Notes: generated by a model not told the origin, from the sequence alone. Positions 1 through 8,266 are shown, numbered from the stretch's first letter. The stretch: DNA of 24,044 bases from Moraxellaceae bacterium UBA2477 (GCA_002342025.1 DDPD01000048.1:1-24044); one strand, 5' to 3'. Translations and numbers: made by a program.

Positions 1-216
1 GTGCCAACAGACAAGAACAGCTACCAAATCGTCGAGCGCAAGACCGGCACGGTGAAATGGACGGCGACCCGGGTTGATCTGGTCTTCGGCTCAAACGCGA
101 TACTTCGCGCCTATGTCGAAGTCTATGCTCAGGACGATAACCAGGAGAAGTTCGTCAACGACTTCGTGGCGGCTTGGAGCAAAGTCATGAACGCAGATCG
201 CTTTGACCTGATGTAA
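1..216 (+). CDS. katG: Catalase-peroxidase KatG, C-terminal fragment
   Basis: This is the last 71 codons of a bifunctional catalase-peroxidase, a heme enzyme that removes H2O2; the rest (full-length KatG is about 720-740 residues) lies before the window. The visible part is the conserved end of the C-terminal peroxidase-like domain: RKTGTVKW, TRVDLVFGSN, LRAYVEVYAQDD, then EKFVNDFVAAWSKVMNADRFDL. The GTG at position 1 should be read as an internal Val codon and not as a start. Stop is TAA at 214-216. The family call rests on remembered KatG C-termini and is strong; the C-terminal domain itself does not bind heme, so nothing can be said here about the active site. Confidence 0.93.
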   Translation: MPTDKNSYQIVERKTGTVKWTATRVDLVFGSNAILRAYVEVYAQDDNQEKFVNDFVAAWSKVMNADRFDLM

Positions 217-225
217 GCGCCAGCA

Positions 226-261
226 GGCTCGGATCTGGCCATGACTCGCCGGATCCGGGCC
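226..261 (+). terminator. Hairpin after katG, possible terminator
   Basis: A 10-bp stem pairs GGCTCGGATC (226-235) with GATCCGGGCC (252-261), including one G-U pair, around a 16-base loop. It starts 9 bases after the katG stop. The downstream run is TTCATT, so the U-tract is poor; termination may be weak or the hairpin may only protect the mRNA end. Confidence 0.4.
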
Positions 262-291
262 TTCATTGGCCTTGCGTTGCATGAAAGCCCT

Positions 292-915
292 TTAGGCCTG
301 TGACACCGCCACACCGGTGCTGATCCACGTCATCGGTCTCGGGCCTTTTACATATTGCTGCTGCAGTTCGACCACACGAAATCCGGCTTGTGCCAGAAGC
401 GCCGGAATATCGCGATTCAAATGACATCCCCCCGCCATCGGGCGCCATATCGGCGTCAGGCAATGCTGCCACTTCTGCACGGATGGCTCAGGTGCAAGAC
501 CATGCTCGCTGAAGAGCAGCTCACCACCGGGCTTTAACACCCGACGCATTTCATGCAACGCTGCGAGGGGATCCGGAATCGTGCACAGCGTGAAGGTACA
601 AACAATGCAGTCGAAGCTAGCATCATCGGCAGGAATGCGCTCGGCAGATAAAGGCACGAGCTCAAGACGCAACGTTGTCGCTGCCAGTCGGCTTTTAGCG
701 ATGGCATGCAGTGCCAATGAGGGATCCAGACCGCATAACGTATCCACTTTACTGGCGTCGTAGTGCGTCAAATTCAAACCGGTGCCAATACCAATTTCCA
801 GCACTCGGCCATGGGCCTTCGGTACCACTTTGGCGCGCTGCCGGGTGATCGCTTTCATGCCGCAGGCAACGTCAATGAGGTGCGGCAGCAGGTGCTTCTC
901 ATACCAATTTGACAC
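292..915 (-). CDS. Class I SAM-dependent methyltransferase
   Basis: A 207-residue Rossmann-fold methyltransferase of the Methyltransf_11 (UbiE/METTL7-like) kind. SAM-binding motif I is VLEIGIGTGLN (residues about 38-48), the acidic end of strand 2 is GLDPS (about 62-66), motif II/III is SFDCIVCTFTLCTIPD (about 99-114), and the post-motif LHEMRRVLKPGGELLFSEHG follows. The C-terminal part holds a WRPMAGGCHLNRD segment resembling METTL7-type proteins. The substrate cannot be told from the sequence. The start is GTG at 915, supported by GAGG six bases upstream. It lies 82 bases downstream of the cupin gene on the same strand and may be co-transcribed with it. Confidence 0.82.
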   Translation of the reverse strand: MSNWYEKHLLPHLIDVACGMKAITRQRAKVVPKAHGRVLEIGIGTGLNLTHYDASKVDTLCGLDPSLALHAIAKSRLAATTLRLELVPLSAERIPADDASFDCIVCTFTLCTIPDPLAALHEMRRVLKPGGELLFSEHGLAPEPSVQKWQHCLTPIWRPMAGGCHLNRDIPALLAQAGFRVVELQQQYVKGPRPMTWISTGVAVSQA

Positions 916-997
916 GGCTTACCTCACATCGGTTTTTTGTATTTTCATCTGCGCTCATAACAGCTTACGTTTGAGCTTCGGCAACTTTAACACCTCA

Positions 998-1699
998 TTA
1001 GCACTCAGAACTTGCGCCAACATGAGCGAGATGGCCCGACTTGATGTAACACGTTAAACCATCCGGCCCGGCATATAATGCTTCGTCTGAACCAACTGGC
1101 AAACGTAACCAAGCGCCTCGCGGATAAAGCTGCTCCTGCATTTTTGCGGCCCCTGCAAGCACTAAGATTTCTAAGCCTCCCTCACTTTCATACAAAACTC
1201 GCTCTGCTGACGGCAGGCGCTGAAGACTGACTCGCTCAGTTGTGCTTTCGAATAGCGAACATGACTCACGATTACCTATCGTCTGCCAAGACGAGGAACA
1301 TCGTGTATCAACCCGCACATGGGCACGCTCCTTCGAAAGCATTTGCCCCAGCTTCACGAAAATCATTGTGCCTTCTGCGCTAAATGGCTGATGGCGAGAA
1401 TCCGGCGGATTTCGCAGGTACCAGCCCTCTGGGTAATGCCCCGTTTCATCAGAAAAGGTACCGGCAAGCACAAAGATCTCTTCTCCGCCCGTATGCACAT
1501 GACGGGGAAAATAAGACTCCGCTGCATAGCGGACGATACTCGTTGCACGCGCCACCTCACCACCTACCCGATCCAACATCACGCGCTCAACCCCGATTTG
1601 AGGGGAGCTCACCCAGTCATATTGGTCTGGGGTAACGATTGCAGGAATCGCGAAATCCGCATGAATTAACAGGACATTTCTCCTTGACTGGAAAAGCAT
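998..1699 (-). CDS. ChrR-type double-cupin protein
   Basis: Two cupin domains resembling the ChrR cupin family (the metal-binding C-terminal part of ChrR anti-sigma factors). The first carries the metal-ligand set: His-Val-His-Thr-Gly-Gly-Glu-Glu, then NPPDSRH, near residues 68-104 of the listed frame, after the family signature GVERVMLDRVGGEVARATSI. The second cupin, in the C-terminal third, lacks an obvious His pair. No zinc anti-sigma N-terminal domain and no ECF sigma gene is adjacent, so it is probably a stand-alone sensor or enzyme. Coordinates use the upstream ATG at 1699, which has no ribosome site. A CTG at 1672 has AAGGAG seven bases before it and would give MLIHADF, which is how I recall family members beginning; I think that is the real start. 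Confidence 0.8.
   Translation of the reverse strand: MLFQSRRNVLLIHADFAIPAIVTPDQYDWVSSPQIGVERVMLDRVGGEVARATSIVRYAAESYFPRHVHTGGEEIFVLAGTFSDETGHYPEGWYLRNPPDSRHQPFSAEGTMIFVKLGQMLSKERAHVRVDTRCSSSWQTIGNRESCSLFESTTERVSLQRLPSAERVLYESEGGLEILVLAGAAKMQEQLYPRGAWLRLPVGSDEALYAGPDGLTCYIKSGHLAHVGASSEC
1680..1685 (-). promoter_or_regulatory. Ribosome binding site pointing to a CTG start
   Basis: AAGGAG on the minus strand, with exactly seven bases between it and CTG at 1672-1670. It lies inside the reading frame that begins at ATG 1699, where it would have no purpose. It therefore argues that translation of the cupin protein begins at CTG 1672. Confidence 0.5.
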
Positions 1700-1817
1700 A
1701 ATGGCTATCGCTTTTTAGGGACTTGATTCGGCCCACGCTATGAACTCCTCAGATCACTGTGCACATCACACCGTCTGTCTTGGTGCATGCTGGCAATAAG
1801 GACAGTATGCTTACGCG

Positions 1818-3452
1818 ATGCATCCGAATGACTCGCCGCTCTATTACTTAGCCAATTTCCAGTTCGTACTGGCATTTATTGCTGCTCGTTACGATGACCT
1901 ATTGGAGTCGCCTGAGCAGGCATTAATCCAACAATTCCAAGCACTACCCCGAGATGCGCAAGCCCTACTCGTGAGGCTGATTATGCGATCCCGTGATGTG
2001 TTTATTGAAAATACACTGAACTATGTCGAAATTTCAGCACTCCGGCCTGCACTACAAGCACTGCACACAGTGGGGTTTATTGAGCAAAACACGGAAATAG
2101 GTCTCGAAGACGTGTTTTGTCTTTGCAAGAAAGCTGACATTTTGAAGGCTTTCTCGGCAGCGGGCTTATCTGCCAAGCAAAGCAAAGCAGAGATGCAGGC
2201 GATGCTGAGCCATCGACATCCCGAATCAAAAACACTTGAAGACTGGAAACTAGACGGGGTTTGTGCCGTGAGACTCCTCGTACGCCCCACCGTGGATACC
2301 TTTCGGCTACTGTTTTTTGGCAACCTCTATCAGGACTGGTCGGAATTTGTCATCACGGACTTGGGTCACTTGCGCTATGAGTCGATCGTCATCCCAGAGA
2401 CCTCCAGAGGCTTTACGAATCGCACGGATCTGGACACCTGTCTGCAGCTTCATGAGTTGCGAATATGCCTTGAGGCTGGTGAGCCAGTACATGAGTTATT
2501 TCAGCGTCTTCCTAGCGACACGTCATCAGTCTCGCCCGCTGTAGCATCACGCGTCGCAAAATTTGTCTTTCAGTTAGGTCAGGCTGCAGAGCGCGGCAAG
2601 GATTGGCTGCTGGCCAAAACGATCTATCAAGCCTGCGGCTATAAAGGCTCACGCCATCGCCTGCTGCGCGTTCATGAACAGCTATCGGATTGGCCAGCAG
2701 CCTTTGCGCTTGCGCAAGACATTCTGCTGGCACCCTCCAGTGAAGATGAACATCAGGCTACGCGCAGAGCGTTGCCTAGGCTCGCACGCAAACTCAAACA
2801 GCCCGTACCGATAACGCCTGAATTGATCCAAGCAGCGACCGACTCGTTGAACCTGAACGAAGCGCCAACGGTCTGTGTTGAAGTGTCGGTTGCTCAATCG
2901 ATTTCCCGTGATAACCGGCAGGTTCACTATGTTGAAAACACGCTCTTCAGCAGTCTTTTCGGGTTAGTGTTTTGGGATGCTATTTTTGCCCCCTCACCCG
3001 GTGCATTTTTTCATCCCTTCCAATCAGGTCCTGCTGATCTCTTTCATCCAGACTTCGCCGCGCGGCGTGAGGGAGAGTTGGCTGCCGGTTTTGAAAGCCT
3101 AACATCCGATGATCTGGCCGAGCGACTGACCACACGCTGGCAAAGCAAATTCGGCCTGCAAAACCCTTTTGTTTTTTGGCAGCAGCTCGATGAGGTGCTC
3201 ATCAATCACGCCGTCAGTTGTATTCCACAAGAGTCCTTACGGATCATTTTCACGCGCATGCTCGCCGACCTGAAAAATCATCGCTCAGGCTTCCCAGACC
3301 TCATCGTATTTGACACCTTAGAACAGCGTTACGAGCTGATCGAGGTCAAAGCACCCAATGACCGCGTGCAAGATAATCAGGCACGCTGGATGGACTACTT
3401 TTTGCGTCACGACATTCCCTGCCGAGTCGTTCATGTCAGCTGGCCGACATGA
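1818..3452 (+). CDS. FAN1-like VRR-NUC structure-specific nuclease
   Basis: A 544-residue protein with the layout of bacterial FAN1, a nuclease that trims flaps and helps remove interstrand crosslinks. An all-alpha N-terminal region is followed by a SAP-like DNA-binding stretch (about 100-132), a helical TPR-like middle (about 240-340) and a C-terminal VRR-NUC domain. The catalytic set is complete: Glu373 in VENTLFSSLFGLVFW, Pro493-Asp494 in GFPDL, and Glu509-Val-Lys511 in LIEVKAP. The 15-residue gap between Asp and Glu equals that of human FAN1 (D960/E975, K977). Start is ATG 1818; AAGGA at 1797-1801 is rather far upstream and no other in-frame start is nearby. The stop overlaps the ATG of the helicase gene by four bases, so the two proteins are very likely translated together. 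I saw no CTGT-N8-ACAG LexA box upstream. Confidence 0.88.
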   Translation: MHPNDSPLYYLANFQFVLAFIAARYDDLLESPEQALIQQFQALPRDAQALLVRLIMRSRDVFIENTLNYVEISALRPALQALHTVGFIEQNTEIGLEDVFCLCKKADILKAFSAAGLSAKQSKAEMQAMLSHRHPESKTLEDWKLDGVCAVRLLVRPTVDTFRLLFFGNLYQDWSEFVITDLGHLRYESIVIPETSRGFTNRTDLDTCLQLHELRICLEAGEPVHELFQRLPSDTSSVSPAVASRVAKFVFQLGQAAERGKDWLLAKTIYQACGYKGSRHRLLRVHEQLSDWPAAFALAQDILLAPSSEDEHQATRRALPRLARKLKQPVPITPELIQAATDSLNLNEAPTVCVEVSVAQSISRDNRQVHYVENTLFSSLFGLVFWDAIFAPSPGAFFHPFQSGPADLFHPDFAARREGELAAGFESLTSDDLAERLTTRWQSKFGLQNPFVFWQQLDEVLINHAVSCIPQESLRIIFTRMLADLKNHRSGFPDLIVFDTLEQRYELIEVKAPNDRVQDNQARWMDYFLRHDIPCRVVHVSWPT

Positions 3453-5716
3453 ACGACTATCGCGTTAGCGTCAATTCACTGGTGGCGTTCACCGCTCGTG
3501 CGGGCGACCTCGACTTGCGCTTTACGCCGGCACCCTCTGCAATCGAAGGCATTGCCGGTCATCAGATCATTCGCCAGCGTCGTCGCTCCAATTACGAAAG
3601 CGAGATCCGACTTAGCGGGCACTATCCAGGCTTGGCGGTATCGGGAAGAGCCGATGGCTACGACCCCGACAGCAATACCTTGGAAGAGATTAAGACACAT
3701 CGCGCTGATCTTTCACGTATCCCCGAGAATCAGCGCGCCGTGCATTGGGCCCAAGCCAAAATCTATGGCTGGATGCTTTGCCAGTCTCGCGGACTGAGCA
3801 CGCTCAATATCGCGGTGGTCTATTTCAATATTTTGAGTGGGGAAGAAACCGCGGAACCAATGTGCTTTAAGGCCAAGCAGTTGCAAAGCTTCTTCAATCA
3901 ACACAGCGAGAAGTTCCTGAGCTGGGCCGAGCAGGAATCCGCCCATCGGGAACGGCGGAACACCTCGCTGAAAGCCCTGCCCTTTCCACATTTGACCTAC
4001 CGAACGGGCCAACGGGAACTGGCGGAGAAAGTCTTTCTCGCGGCGCGCGACGAACAGGTCCTACTGGCACAAGCAACAACCGGTATTGGTAAAACGCTGG
4101 GCACGATCTTTCCGCAGCTCAAGGCCATGGGTGAGCACAATAACGACCGACTGTTCTTTCTCACTGCCAAGACGCCGGGCCGGCAGCTCGCACTGGATGC
4201 CCTCGAGGCGCTGCGAAAGGCCTGCTACGATCTTCAGCTGCGGGTGCTCGAGCATGTGGCGCGAGATAAAGCCTGCATCTACCCGGACCGCGCCTGCCAC
4301 GGCGAATCCTGTCCGCTCGCTGCTGGCTTTTATGATCGATTACCCGCCGCCCGCGCCGAAGCGGTGTCCCGACGCTGGCTATCGCATGAAGCCGTTCGCG
4401 ACATTGCCAGTCGCCACACCATTTGCCCTTACTACCTGAGTCAGGAACTGGCGAAATGGTCGGATGTGTTTGTGGGCGACTGCAATTACTACTTCGACAT
4501 GAGCGCATTGATGTATGCCTATACCGTCATCAACGAATGGCGGGTAACGGTACTGGTCGATGAAGCGCATAACCTCGTGGATCGCGCGCGAGGCATGTAT
4601 ACCGCTTCGCTAGACTCACGCGCACTGCTAGAAGCGCGAGACGTCGCACCGCGTAGCCTGCGCAAAACCTTCGACCGATGTTGGGAGGTCTGGCACCGCA
4701 GTTACCGTGATCAAATTGAGCCCTATCGCATCCATGAGGTCATCCCAGAAGACCTGCTCAAGTCACTCCAGCGCTTAGTCAGCCAAATCACCGACCATCT
4801 CAGTGAAAAGCCTGCTGGTAACGATGGTTTATTGATGCGCTTCTACTTCGAGGCCATGCTATTCGTTCGTCTCGCGGAGTCGCTGGGCGATCACTCGCTG
4901 TTTGATGTCGCCGTCGATGACCCTACTGATCCAACGACGGAAACCACCCTGACGATTCGCAATATTCTGCCGGCCCCCTTTCTCGCCAATCGGTTTCGAG
5001 CGGCGATCAGTACCACGCTCTTCAGCGCCACGCTCAGCCCCGTGGACTATTTCAAAGACATGCTTGGGCTGCCCGAAACTGCGCAGTTTTTAGAAGTCGC
5101 AGCGCCCTTCAAAGCTGAACAATTACAGGTGCAGATCGATACCAAGATATCCACGCGTTACAATGATCGGCCGCGCAGCGTAACGCCGATCTGCCAGCGA
5201 CTCGCCACGCAGTACACCGCACGACCTGGCAACTACTTGGCGTTCTTCAGCAGCTACGTCTATCTGCAGCAGGTTCATGACGCATTCCAGAGAAATTACC
5301 CGAACATAGCAACAATTGCTCAGCGTAGCGGCATGACCGAACAGGAACGCGCCGCTTTCTTGAGCAGCTTTACAGACACATCAGCGCACATTGGCTTTTG
5401 CGTGCTGGGCGGTGCTTTCGGAGAGGGGATTGATCTACCCGGCAATCGCCTGGTTGGCGCCTTCATCACCACACTGGGTTTGCCTGCAAAAACACCCGTC
5501 AATGAAGAGATCATGCGCCGCATGCAATTGCGCTTCGGTCGGGGCTATGACTACGCGTATTTTTATCCGGGCCTGCAGAAAGTCATTCAAGCGGCCGGCC
5601 GCGTCATTCGTACCGAGACTGATACTGGTGTTCTGATGCTGCTCGATGACCGCTATGCCCGGTCCGAAGCAATTCGGATGATGCCAGGCTGGTGGGAAAT
5701 TTCAGGGATGGCTTGA
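3449..5716 (+). CDS. PD-(D/E)XK nuclease-Fe-S helicase fusion, XPD/DinG type
   Basis: A 755-residue superfamily 2 DNA helicase of the Rad3/XPD/DinG group. The N-terminal 160 residues form a RecB/Cas4-like nuclease domain: GRADG with Asp69, LEEIK with Glu80 and Lys82, then Gln102-x3-Tyr106. Walker A is ATTGIGKT (Lys215). Four cysteines at 276, 283, 288 and 326 fit the Fe-S cluster of this family. The Walker B box is VDEAH (371-374), followed by SATLSP (about 526-531), GAFGEGIDLPG (about 655-665) and motif VI QAAGRVIR (714-721). All key helicase residues are present. The family unwinds DNA 5' to 3'; the fused nuclease may cut the displaced strand, which is inference. Translation is coupled to the FAN1-like gene through the ATGA overlap at 3449-3452, so the pair probably repairs the same lesions. 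Confidence 0.9.
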   Translation: MNDYRVSVNSLVAFTARAGDLDLRFTPAPSAIEGIAGHQIIRQRRRSNYESEIRLSGHYPGLAVSGRADGYDPDSNTLEEIKTHRADLSRIPENQRAVHWAQAKIYGWMLCQSRGLSTLNIAVVYFNILSGEETAEPMCFKAKQLQSFFNQHSEKFLSWAEQESAHRERRNTSLKALPFPHLTYRTGQRELAEKVFLAARDEQVLLAQATTGIGKTLGTIFPQLKAMGEHNNDRLFFLTAKTPGRQLALDALEALRKACYDLQLRVLEHVARDKACIYPDRACHGESCPLAAGFYDRLPAARAEAVSRRWLSHEAVRDIASRHTICPYYLSQELAKWSDVFVGDCNYYFDMSALMYAYTVINEWRVTVLVDEAHNLVDRARGMYTASLDSRALLEARDVAPRSLRKTFDRCWEVWHRSYRDQIEPYRIHEVIPEDLLKSLQRLVSQITDHLSEKPAGNDGLLMRFYFEAMLFVRLAESLGDHSLFDVAVDDPTDPTTETTLTIRNILPAPFLANRFRAAISTTLFSATLSPVDYFKDMLGLPETAQFLEVAAPFKAEQLQVQIDTKISTRYNDRPRSVTPICQRLATQYTARPGNYLAFFSSYVYLQQVHDAFQRNYPNIATIAQRSGMTEQERAAFLSSFTDTSAHIGFCVLGGAFGEGIDLPGNRLVGAFITTLGLPAKTPVNEEIMRRMQLRFGRGYDYAYFYPGLQKVIQAAGRVIRTETDTGVLMLLDDRYARSEAIRMMPGWWEISGMA

Positions 5717-5752
5717 GAAGGATTAGGCTTCTTGATAAAGCCTAACCCCTTC
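5717..5752. terminator. Shared hairpin between convergent genes
   Basis: TTAGGCTT (5723-5730) pairs perfectly with AAGCCTAA (5738-5745) around a 7-base loop, and an outer GAAGG/CCTTC pair (5717-5721 with 5748-5752) extends the stem across a small internal bulge. It begins right after the helicase stop and sits before the end of the converging lipoprotein gene. Neither strand has a long U-run, so it is only a moderate terminator. Confidence 0.55.
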
Positions 5753-5773
5753 AATTATCCACAACATACCCCC

Positions 5774-7432
5774 TTAATTTTTTGAGACCGAGCAAGCTGC
5801 TCTGATGTCGTTGCAGGCTACCTTTTCTCCCGATCGGAGCTTAAAAGAAAATGCTGACCGATAGCGAAAACTCATCCGGTCACGACCAAACTCGCCATCT
5901 AGCGCCGTGAGATTTTCATCCGCCGTTGAAAAGCCAAGCTCACTTGGCTTTTTCAGCCAGCGATCAAACCAAGCAACTGTGTAGTAACGAGCAGTCGGCA
6001 TACCCCAACCACCCTCGCAATGATCATTAACGACTTGCGCGCACCAGGATGTTGCCGGCAAACCAAGGATCAAACTCCAATCGAAGTGAGTCGAACCGCG
6101 CAGTGTTAGGTCATATACAGGCATACCGGCAGCAGACCAGGCTTCAAAACCAAGTTTGAGACGCTGTTCAGGGTCTGGAGGTGTCAAGAATGGGGAGACA
6201 ATCACTCCGTAATCCGAACCCTGGCTCATGGCAGGAACACGAATTCCGAAGTTGGGCAGGCCTCGCTCAATCGCTAAACGAAATAGCGGATCGGTGACGC
6301 CAATCGTGTTTAGTAAGGAACCCACACCACCGCCTTGAAAAGCACCGCCAATCAAACCACCCTCAGGGCGCAGCAAGCCATCCCAGGCCACAATCACATC
6401 AACGGGGTTAACGTCATCTAATTGACCCGGCCAAGGATCTGCACCGGCAGCGCCATAACCTTGAACCACAGAAACGCCAATGGCGCCCAGCGAATGCCCA
6501 GCCAGACCCAGTCGATCCAAATCTAACGAAGCATATTCGGGGTTGAACGCAGTGGTCTCAGTGCTATAGGTGATAGAGCATCGTTGATTATTAGGTGCAA
6601 CACGGGTGGGTGAAGACCTAAAGAAGTCGATGGCATCCACCAGACCCAACCAAAAAACGCTGGGGTTTATATTGGTGCCCGTGCCGCCGGCTGGGGTCAA
6701 AAAGTCAGAGCGACCTTGTCCGCGCGGATCATAGGTCATGACTTGATAGCCAGCGCGGACGAGTGCTTGGGCAGCCCACCAGTAGGCAGGTTCATGTGCT
6801 TGAACAGATCCGTTATTGATGACAATTCCTGGCAGCTTGCCTTGAGCATTTCGGGGGCGCCAGATATTACCGGTGAGCCGAGCACAATCACGATCGAAAA
6901 ATACGACTGGCGTGACGACCGCTTCATTCTGATAAAAAAGCCTGCCATCGGCACCCGGAGAGTCAGGAAAGCGAAACGGGTCACTGACGGCAGGCCCAGC
7001 GTAAGTAGAAGTTACCGATGTGAGCGGCGTATTGGCATTCAATGACAACAAACCCGTGGGTTGGCTGACCAGCTGTTGAACCAGATCATCGAGCCCGTTG
7101 AGCCCAAGCAAAAGCCAGCTGGGATCATTCAGGATGCGTTCGAAATAGCTTTGCAGATTGGTGCCGCTTTGCACGGATGCACGCTGCAAAAACGCAGGCT
7201 GGCTCAGTTGCTCAAGCGGGGCCTCCAATGTTTTCGCGCTATTCTCCAACTCACAGCGCGACCACTCCGCACTGGGAAAAGGGGCCAAATCACAGCGGTT
7301 ATCAAACTCTACTGTCGGGCCTGCAGAAGTCGGAGATTCGTTTTTTTCCGTACTTGGGTCACCGCAGCTTGCAAGCATCATTGCTAACGAAATGAATGAA
7401 AGTACGAAGTATGGCTTGAAAAATGAGGACAT
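5774..7432 (-). CDS. Alpha/beta-hydrolase lipoprotein
   Basis: A 552-residue exported serine hydrolase. The N-terminus has Lys6, a hydrophobic stretch and a lipobox Leu-Ala-Ser-Cys23 followed by Gly, which suggests lipid anchoring with sorting to the outer membrane. The alpha/beta-hydrolase core begins near residue 190 (NIWRPRNAQGKLPGIVINNG) and contains YDPRGQGRSD (about 234-243), the nucleophile elbow GHSLG with Ser314, and a likely catalytic His449 in RGSTHFDW. The acid residue is not certain; the Asp near 420 is a candidate. Substrate unknown: an esterase, lipase or peptidase role is possible. I chose ATG 7432 because the signal peptide then starts normally; TTG at 7459 adds nine residues and neither start has a clear ribosome site. 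Confidence 0.8.
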   Translation of the reverse strand: MSSFFKPYFVLSFISLAMMLASCGDPSTEKNESPTSAGPTVEFDNRCDLAPFPSAEWSRCELENSAKTLEAPLEQLSQPAFLQRASVQSGTNLQSYFERILNDPSWLLLGLNGLDDLVQQLVSQPTGLLSLNANTPLTSVTSTYAGPAVSDPFRFPDSPGADGRLFYQNEAVVTPVVFFDRDCARLTGNIWRPRNAQGKLPGIVINNGSVQAHEPAYWWAAQALVRAGYQVMTYDPRGQGRSDFLTPAGGTGTNINPSVFWLGLVDAIDFFRSSPTRVAPNNQRCSITYSTETTAFNPEYASLDLDRLGLAGHSLGAIGVSVVQGYGAAGADPWPGQLDDVNPVDVIVAWDGLLRPEGGLIGGAFQGGGVGSLLNTIGVTDPLFRLAIERGLPNFGIRVPAMSQGSDYGVIVSPFLTPPDPEQRLKLGFEAWSAAGMPVYDLTLRGSTHFDWSLILGLPATSWCAQVVNDHCEGGWGMPTARYYTVAWFDRWLKKPSELGFSTADENLTALDGEFGRDRMSFRYRSAFSFKLRSGEKVACNDIRAACSVSKN

Positions 7433-7582
7433 AAATTTGAGTACAACAAAATGGAGCAAGAAAGCCAGTTTAACACTGTCGCTATTGACTTAGATTATTG
7501 AGGTTAGACAGCCCTCGATTTGAACAGGTGTGAGGCATTACGCGATACGGTAGTTTGATGTGACATTTCTCGGGAGTCCGTC

Positions 7583-7993
7583 ATGCTAAACCACACCCTG
7601 CTTATCGCCGCCCTGCTAGCAACCGCCCTGCTCTTCGGCGGCATGCTGCTCTTCGCCGGCGGTTTTGCGGCCTTCGCCCTTAAAGCCCTGCCACCGGTGG
7701 AGGCGCGCCAGCTGATTCGCGCCGCATTTCCGCCCTTCTATGCTTTCGTCATCCTCGTCGCCACGCTCGCTGCCTTACTGACTTGGACGCTGGATGCTCC
7801 GAGCACGCTGGCCTTGGCTCTGATCGCGCTAACCACCTTCCCCACGCGTCTGATCCTGATGCCAGCCATAAACAGCGCTGCCGATTCAGGACAGCACCGG
7901 AGCTTCCAGATACTGCACATGCTATCGGTACTCATCACACTGGCACACATCGGTATCGCTGGTCTGGTCTTGCTCCGACTCGCCGCACTGTGA
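7583..7993 (+). CDS. DUF4149 inner-membrane protein
   Basis: A 136-residue very hydrophobic protein with about four membrane helices (roughly residues 5-35, 50-70, 73-92 and 112-133). The segments LLFAGGFAAFALKALPPVEARQLIRAAFP and FPTRLILMPAINSAAD recall the DUF4149 (TMEM205-like) family. Its function is not known. Start ATG 7583 has GGGAG six bases upstream. Bases 7889-7955, coding for the last membrane helix region, recur in diverged form at 8280-8346. Confidence 0.78.
   Translation: MLNHTLLIAALLATALLFGGMLLFAGGFAAFALKALPPVEARQLIRAAFPPFYAFVILVATLAALLTWTLDAPSTLALALIALTTFPTRLILMPAINSAADSGQHRSFQILHMLSVLITLAHIGIAGLVLLRLAAL
7889..7955 (+). repeat. Direct repeat, copy 1 (inside the DUF4149 gene)
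   Basis: A 67-base stretch that matches 8280-8346 at 59 of 67 positions, the last 28 being identical (from GTACTCATCACACTGG onward). This copy is part of an intact gene and is taken as the source or reference copy. Confidence 0.85.
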
Positions 7994-8050
7994 TCCCGAT
8001 GTATTTGCGGCATCAAGCGACTAATACTGAGTTCAGTCATCAGAGGCGTT

Positions 8051-8266
8051 ATGAACAAAATTAATCCCAAAAAACTGCTACACAGCAAGTGGACTGCACA
8101 GAAGCCGCAAGCAAGAGAGAAGCATTTCATGGTCACTGAGGTCGAGTTCGATGAAGAAGGCGTTGTGACCCTATGCTTGATAGAGGCTGTTCTGACAAAG
8201 CGCTCAATGCCGATTCAATGGCAGGATCTAAAAAATATTGAGAACTGGCAGCAGGGCTGGAAATAG
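8051..8266 (+). CDS. TIGR02450 family Trp-rich protein
   Basis: A 71-residue soluble protein that matches, from memory, the small Trp-rich TIGR02450 family over its full length: MNKINPKKLLHSKWTA at the start, KHFMVTEVEFDEEG in the middle, LIEAVLTKR, and WQQGWK at the end. The function of the family is unknown. It holds four Trp in 71 residues. The start is ATG 8051, preceded by GAGG at a short spacing. It lies between the two copies of the 67-base repeat. Confidence 0.85.
   Translation: MNKINPKKLLHSKWTAQKPQAREKHFMVTEVEFDEEGVVTLCLIEAVLTKRSMPIQWQDLKNIENWQQGWK

Noticed and set aside
1..216. An independent 71-residue protein starting with GTG at position 1
   Set aside because: The protein is plainly the end of KatG cut by the window edge.
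1700..1817. A LexA box before the FAN1-like operon
   Set aside because: CTGT and ACAG occur but not with an 8-base spacer, so SOS control is not supported by the sequence.
5723..5745. TTAGGC ... GCCTAAC, considered as an attC site
   Set aside because: The orientation and 7-base loop are wrong for attC, and its location between convergent genes is better explained as a terminator.
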